IMG/VR virus record: IMGVR_UViG_3300032236_000382
Location: 1-39,493 of that record
Length of the DNA stretch: 39,493 nt
From: a virus
Direction: 5' to 3' (one strand)
The notes beneath the pieces are model-generated. The model was not told the DNA's origin. It saw nothing but the letters and a program-made list of their open reading frames with translations, and ran no database searches. This document shows, piece after piece, positions 36,704-39,493 of this stretch (position 1 is its first letter; the number at the start of each line of letters is the position of its first letter). The position numbers and the translations under genes were made by a program.

Positions 36704-37131
36704 TACAAGCCTCTAGCTAATAACGCTTTGTACAAAAGTTCTGAGTCGCCCGTAGGGTCGTTCTGGGCAAGCTGACGAATAACGTGAGATGGCGAAACGG
36801 CCATATTAGGCACTGTAAGAGCCTCTGAGCCGGGTCCGGGGCCAACATCCACACCAGCAGTTACTGGCTCGTTAGGACGCATTGTAGGGGCTGCTAAAGG
36901 TACAACAGGCATAGGAGGTACCTCGGGGGTACCTGCAAGAGGAGCAGCTTGTTGTTGCTGCATATTTCCACCTTGACCATAGCCAAGACCTGCCATGTAC
37001 TTAGGAGCCTGAGTTGGGGTAGGTGGCGTCATGCCATCAACCGCTCCGCCATCAGTACGTTGAGATAATGCACCCGGTCCTGATACAGGAGCTGGATTAC
37101 TTGGCTGACGATATCCGCCTTGCTGTGCCAT
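36703..37131 (-). CDS. Pro/Gly/Gln-rich small protein
   Basis: 142 aa, ATG at 37131 after a perfect AGGAGG. Mostly low complexity: NPAPVSGPGALSQ, QQQQAAPLAG, TPEVPPMPVVPLAAP. The last 35 residues (SPSHVIRQLAQNDPTGDSELLYKALL) look folded and helical. Between the HslV-like hydrolase and the giant protein. Could be a flexible head linker or a substrate of the hydrolase. Function unknown. Confidence 0.68.
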   Translation of the reverse strand: MAQQGGYRQPSNPAPVSGPGALSQRTDGGAVDGMTPPTPTQAPKYMAGLGYGQGGNMQQQQAAPLAGTPEVPPMPVVPLAAPTMRPNEPVTAGVDVGPGPGSEALTVPNMAVSPSHVIRQLAQNDPTGDSELLYKALLARGL

Positions 37132-37139
37132 GTATCCTC

Positions 37140-37670
37140 CTACTTAGATTGAAATGCCGTTGTGTATGGTGGGGCAGTAAAGGCTGTGAGCTTTGCTGCT
37201 ACTTCCATTGCTTCAAAAATTCCTACTCCTACAGTTAATGCGCCTAGCGCATAAGGAGCTCCAGACCCAATGGCATAATGCTTGCTATCGGATTTGGTTA
37301 TTCCCAAGTCTTCATCTAGTTCAAACAACTCTCCGCCTACTGCGACGAGGAATTGGAACCGCTCACTACCTTGTTCATCAAAGTTGTAACCGTTTTCCTT
37401 CAAGCACTTACGCATTGAAGGGATTACCTTGACTACCATGAAGTGATAAAGGTCTTGTCTATCTTTTGCTAGTAGCCGTGGTGGTTCCCAGATGTGCTGG
37501 ATAACATCACAAGGCAAGATTTCTCCTGCACCGGCGATGATAAATGCACCGCGGTGGTTAATCTTTGTCATGCTTGAATGGCTAAAGACCTTACCGCTAT
37601 CGTCTGTAACTTGACTATCCGCGAGAATCCAAGCGCCTTCGTCTTCTTCTACTCCGATAATCGTTGTCAT
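37140..37670 (-). CDS. HslV/proteasome-beta-like Ntn hydrolase, possible maturation protease
   Basis: 176 aa; ATG at 37670, AAAGGG upstream. Met removal would leave TTIIGVEE... with Thr1 as nucleophile, as in HslV (TTIV-type start). ILADSQVTDDSGKV supplies the Asp17 position, MTKINHRGAFIIAGAG the Lys near residue 35, and HYAIGSGAPYALGAL the conserved GSG-PYA element; the C-terminal AAKLTAFTAPPYTTAF also matches HslV/beta subunits. Length is that of a single catalytic subunit. No ATPase partner (HslU or Mpa-like) is encoded, though actinobacterial hosts have a proteasome ATPase. Position between portal and internal proteins, and the lack of another prohead protease, suggest head maturation. 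Strength of the match is high; the role is inferred. Confidence 0.8.
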   Translation of the reverse strand: MTTIIGVEEDEGAWILADSQVTDDSGKVFSHSSMTKINHRGAFIIAGAGEILPCDVIQHIWEPPRLLAKDRQDLYHFMVVKVIPSMRKCLKENGYNFDEQGSERFQFLVAVGGELFELDEDLGITKSDSKHYAIGSGAPYALGALTVGVGIFEAMEVAAKLTAFTAPPYTTAFQSK

Positions 37671-37676
37671 GTCCCT

Positions 37677-39488
37677 TTATCCCACTACGCGACGGTTAAT
37701 TGTCCTTACACTTGCATTGCCTTTACCAGCTACGTTGAGGCTGGAAAGCAAACTTTCTAATTCTGGTCGAGGCGTAATAATTCCTGCGCCTTGCTCTGGG
37801 CGAGTAGCCTCACCTTCAGGCGTACCTTGAGGTGTAGGGCCTCCTACTGGAGCGCCGGGAGCAGAAGGGACGGACGGCTGCTCAACCGATTGTTGCGTTC
37901 CAGCAGGAGGATTCTCTGGTTGGAACACATCGAGCATGATGTCTTCAAGGGCTAGACCCTTTTGACGTTGCTGGATAACGGTAGAGATTTTCTTGATGAT
38001 GTCCGTAGGGTCTTGACCCTGTGAGGCCATCTGCGGAATCGCTTGTGTGTATGCCTGAATAGCACCCATCAGCGATGTGCGTAGGTCTTCGGTCTCAATC
38101 TTCTCTTGTTCCAAGGTCACGTTGACATTGAATGGTAACTCACGCATAGCCAAGTCTTTGGAGATTAACTTACCGCCAAGTGCTTGGAGCATGAAGATTA
38201 GGCCTTGAGCTGGGTTTAGACCAGCAAGCATGCCGTAGCGTACATCTGCGGAGTAGTCTCCCTTGATGTCCTTGCCCGGCTTGTAGGTAATAGCATAGGG
38301 GGAACCAGCATCGACACCACGAATTGTCTTCTCTTCGTCAAAGAGAGCCTCATCTACCTCAAAGCAAAGAGAGATAACATCACGTAGCGCGGTGGTGAAT
38401 ATTGTTTGTGCCGCTTTGATTTGAGAATCAAATGAACCCATCAGGGCTTCGACACCGGCACCAGTAACAATGGATGCCTTCATGTTGCCCGAACGGGCTT
38501 CAGGATAACGAGCTCCTGTACGTAGTTCATCATTGAGCAAAGCCTGCTCATTGAACGCGCCTTGTGGAAGCGTCAGTTCTACACGGCGTACACCAGCAGG
38601 GTTAGCGGTACGAATAACCGCATCTCCACCAAGTTGTAGTTCTTGTACATCGTTAGGCAAAACGATTGGTGACTGAACGGATTTCTCAGCTGCTTCCATA
38701 GCGAGCAGAGCGAATCGGTTACGGAGCAACTGAATGCCCAACACATCGTCGAATTGTCCATGAAGTTCGCCATCAACGCTTGGTCGCTTGGCGATAACTA
38801 CCATCATCTTGCCCATTGGGTTGGCTGCTTGAGACAACACAAAGTGGTTACGAGATGGAAGGAAGAGAACAGACTGGTCCTTATCGTAATAACGAACCAT
38901 TTCAATCATGCCGTTCATGTCTTGCTTGTATCCGGCAGGACCGAGAATCTGCTTCTCGTAATCAGGGAACTGTGCCACCAGTTCTCCTAGCGTCATTGAG
39001 TAACGCTTGACAAAGCAAATGCATCGTCCGTAGCGGTCGAATTCAGGATAAGCCCCTATCGGGTTTTCTAGTCTGATGCGTGGCAGCTTTGCTTCCTCAT
39101 CCAATTCAATAATGAACGGGAGGAATCCATAGGTCAGGTACATATCGGCACCTGAGTACATTGCAACTTCCATATCCGAGTGACGGAAGTAGTTAGCGGC
39201 AATGCGTGTGCGCTTGTCAGCGAACTGACGGGCACGGTCTGACGTTTGATTTACGGCAGAGCAATTGATGGCAGGGAGCGGAGCAATCATCTCGGCAAGG
39301 TCGCGGGCGACGATGTCAATGAAGTTTGCTACTACGTTCTGGTCGATACCATCTGGGAAGAAGTTAGGGTAAACCTGTGAGATTTTACCCTGACGTACCA
39401 TTTGGACATCACCGTTACGCATATCCCGCGAGGTGCTACGGTAGCGCAGCGCCTGAACGCGGTTAATGATTTGCGGCATTGTCAACAT
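37677..39488 (-). CDS. Portal protein
   Basis: 603 aa, ATG at 39488 with AAGGA upstream (visible at 118-128 of the left copy). Typical portal traits: N-terminal helices, a long central wing with SGADMYLTYGFLPFIIELDEE and NPIGAYPEFDRYGR, SAVNQTSDRARQF, the FDSQIKAAQTIFTTALRDVI clip region, and a long helical C-terminal barrel with Gln/Pro-rich tail (PAGTQQSVEQPSVPSAPGAP). Forms the twelve-part ring for DNA entry and tail attachment. It directly follows terminase and the small 129-530 gene through the circle junction, and precedes the HslV-like hydrolase. Start confirmed by the duplicate end. Confidence 0.9.
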   Translation of the reverse strand: MLTMPQIINRVQALRYRSTSRDMRNGDVQMVRQGKISQVYPNFFPDGIDQNVVANFIDIVARDLAEMIAPLPAINCSAVNQTSDRARQFADKRTRIAANYFRHSDMEVAMYSGADMYLTYGFLPFIIELDEEAKLPRIRLENPIGAYPEFDRYGRCICFVKRYSMTLGELVAQFPDYEKQILGPAGYKQDMNGMIEMVRYYDKDQSVLFLPSRNHFVLSQAANPMGKMMVVIAKRPSVDGELHGQFDDVLGIQLLRNRFALLAMEAAEKSVQSPIVLPNDVQELQLGGDAVIRTANPAGVRRVELTLPQGAFNEQALLNDELRTGARYPEARSGNMKASIVTGAGVEALMGSFDSQIKAAQTIFTTALRDVISLCFEVDEALFDEEKTIRGVDAGSPYAITYKPGKDIKGDYSADVRYGMLAGLNPAQGLIFMLQALGGKLISKDLAMRELPFNVNVTLEQEKIETEDLRTSLMGAIQAYTQAIPQMASQGQDPTDIIKKISTVIQQRQKGLALEDIMLDVFQPENPPAGTQQSVEQPSVPSAPGAPVGGPTPQGTPEGEATRPEQGAGIITPRPELESLLSSLNVAGKGNASVRTINRRVVG

Positions 39489-39493
39489 TTAGT
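39371..39493. repeat. Terminal direct repeat, right copy
   Basis: Identical to bases 1-123 of the window. Here the portal gene is complete. The two copies mark one point on a circular map, or the redundancy of a circularly permuted linear genome. See the left copy. Confidence 0.93.

Noticed and set aside
1-39493. CRISPR array
   Set aside because: No set of evenly spaced identical repeats with unique spacers was seen on either strand.
1-39493. Lysogeny module (integrase, excisionase, CI-type repressor, attP)
   Set aside because: No tyrosine or serine recombinase motif among the predicted products; the only HTH candidates are the 57-aa protein, the sigma-like factor and TerL's N-terminus.

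Overview
The window is one complete tailed-phage genome assembled as a circle. The first 123 bases are repeated exactly at the end (1-123 and 39371-39493), so the unit length is 39370 bp. A WhiB-type iron-sulfur regulator (14851-15126), an actinobacterial-style secreted transglycosylase and actinophage-like replication genes point to an actinobacterial host. Mixed base composition and several small proteins of a type common in aquatic phages (SHWAEID protein, small Lys-rich proteins) suggest a freshwater actinobacterium; this habitat assignment is inference. No integrase, excisionase or immunity repressor was recognised, so the phage looks lytic.

The genome has two opposed transcription blocks. 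The early block runs rightward (3285-15126, plus strand). The late block runs leftward (minus strand) from the terminase start at 2433, through the circle junction, to 15302. They diverge from a gene-free region of about 850 bp (2434-3284) and converge on a terminator region (15127-15301). A dyad, TACTGT...ACAGTA, occurs twice at the divergence point (2491-2503, 2531-2549) and in a tandem pair at the convergence point (15139-15166), but was not seen in other gene-free stretches. The 2700-3284 part is very GC-rich (42 of 60 bases at 2941-3000) and packed with stem-loops, including a possible pseudoknot; it looks like a structured leader RNA or replication/regulatory region.

Early block: a possible OB-fold protein, then small Cys-rich or membrane proteins, a signal-peptide-bearing transglycosylase-like protein, and an amidoligase (GS-like COOH-NH2 ligase) coupled to a class II glutamine amidotransferase. 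Replication and recombination genes follow: PD-(D/E)XK nuclease, Zn protein, RecA/DnaB-like ATPase, Holliday-junction-resolvase-like protein without a normal start codon, and a primase split into two overlapping genes (CHC2 zinc finger and TOPRIM). Then come a MazG/DUF1599-like protein, a metallophosphoesterase, a sigma-like factor, a family 2 glycosyltransferase, two zinc-ribbon proteins, a small HTH-like protein and WhiB. No DNA polymerase or RNA polymerase gene is visible, so host enzymes are probably used and redirected.

Late block in transcription order: TerL with an N-terminal TerS-like HTH, a small protein, portal, an HslV/proteasome-beta-like Ntn hydrolase where a maturation protease might be expected, a Pro-rich protein, a 1779-aa giant protein and two further probable internal virion proteins, scaffold, N4-gp56-like major capsid protein with an inserted beta module, a string of tiny head/tail-region proteins, connector, Ala/Ser/Thr-repeat fibre, an Mtd-N-like protein, three tandem related tail-tip proteins, a large tail (nozzle-like) protein behind an intrinsic terminator, and a lysis cassette (three small membrane proteins, amidase endolysin and a Zn-finger mini-gene). 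The absence of recognisable tape-measure and tube genes plus the large internal proteins favour a podovirus-like virion (inference).
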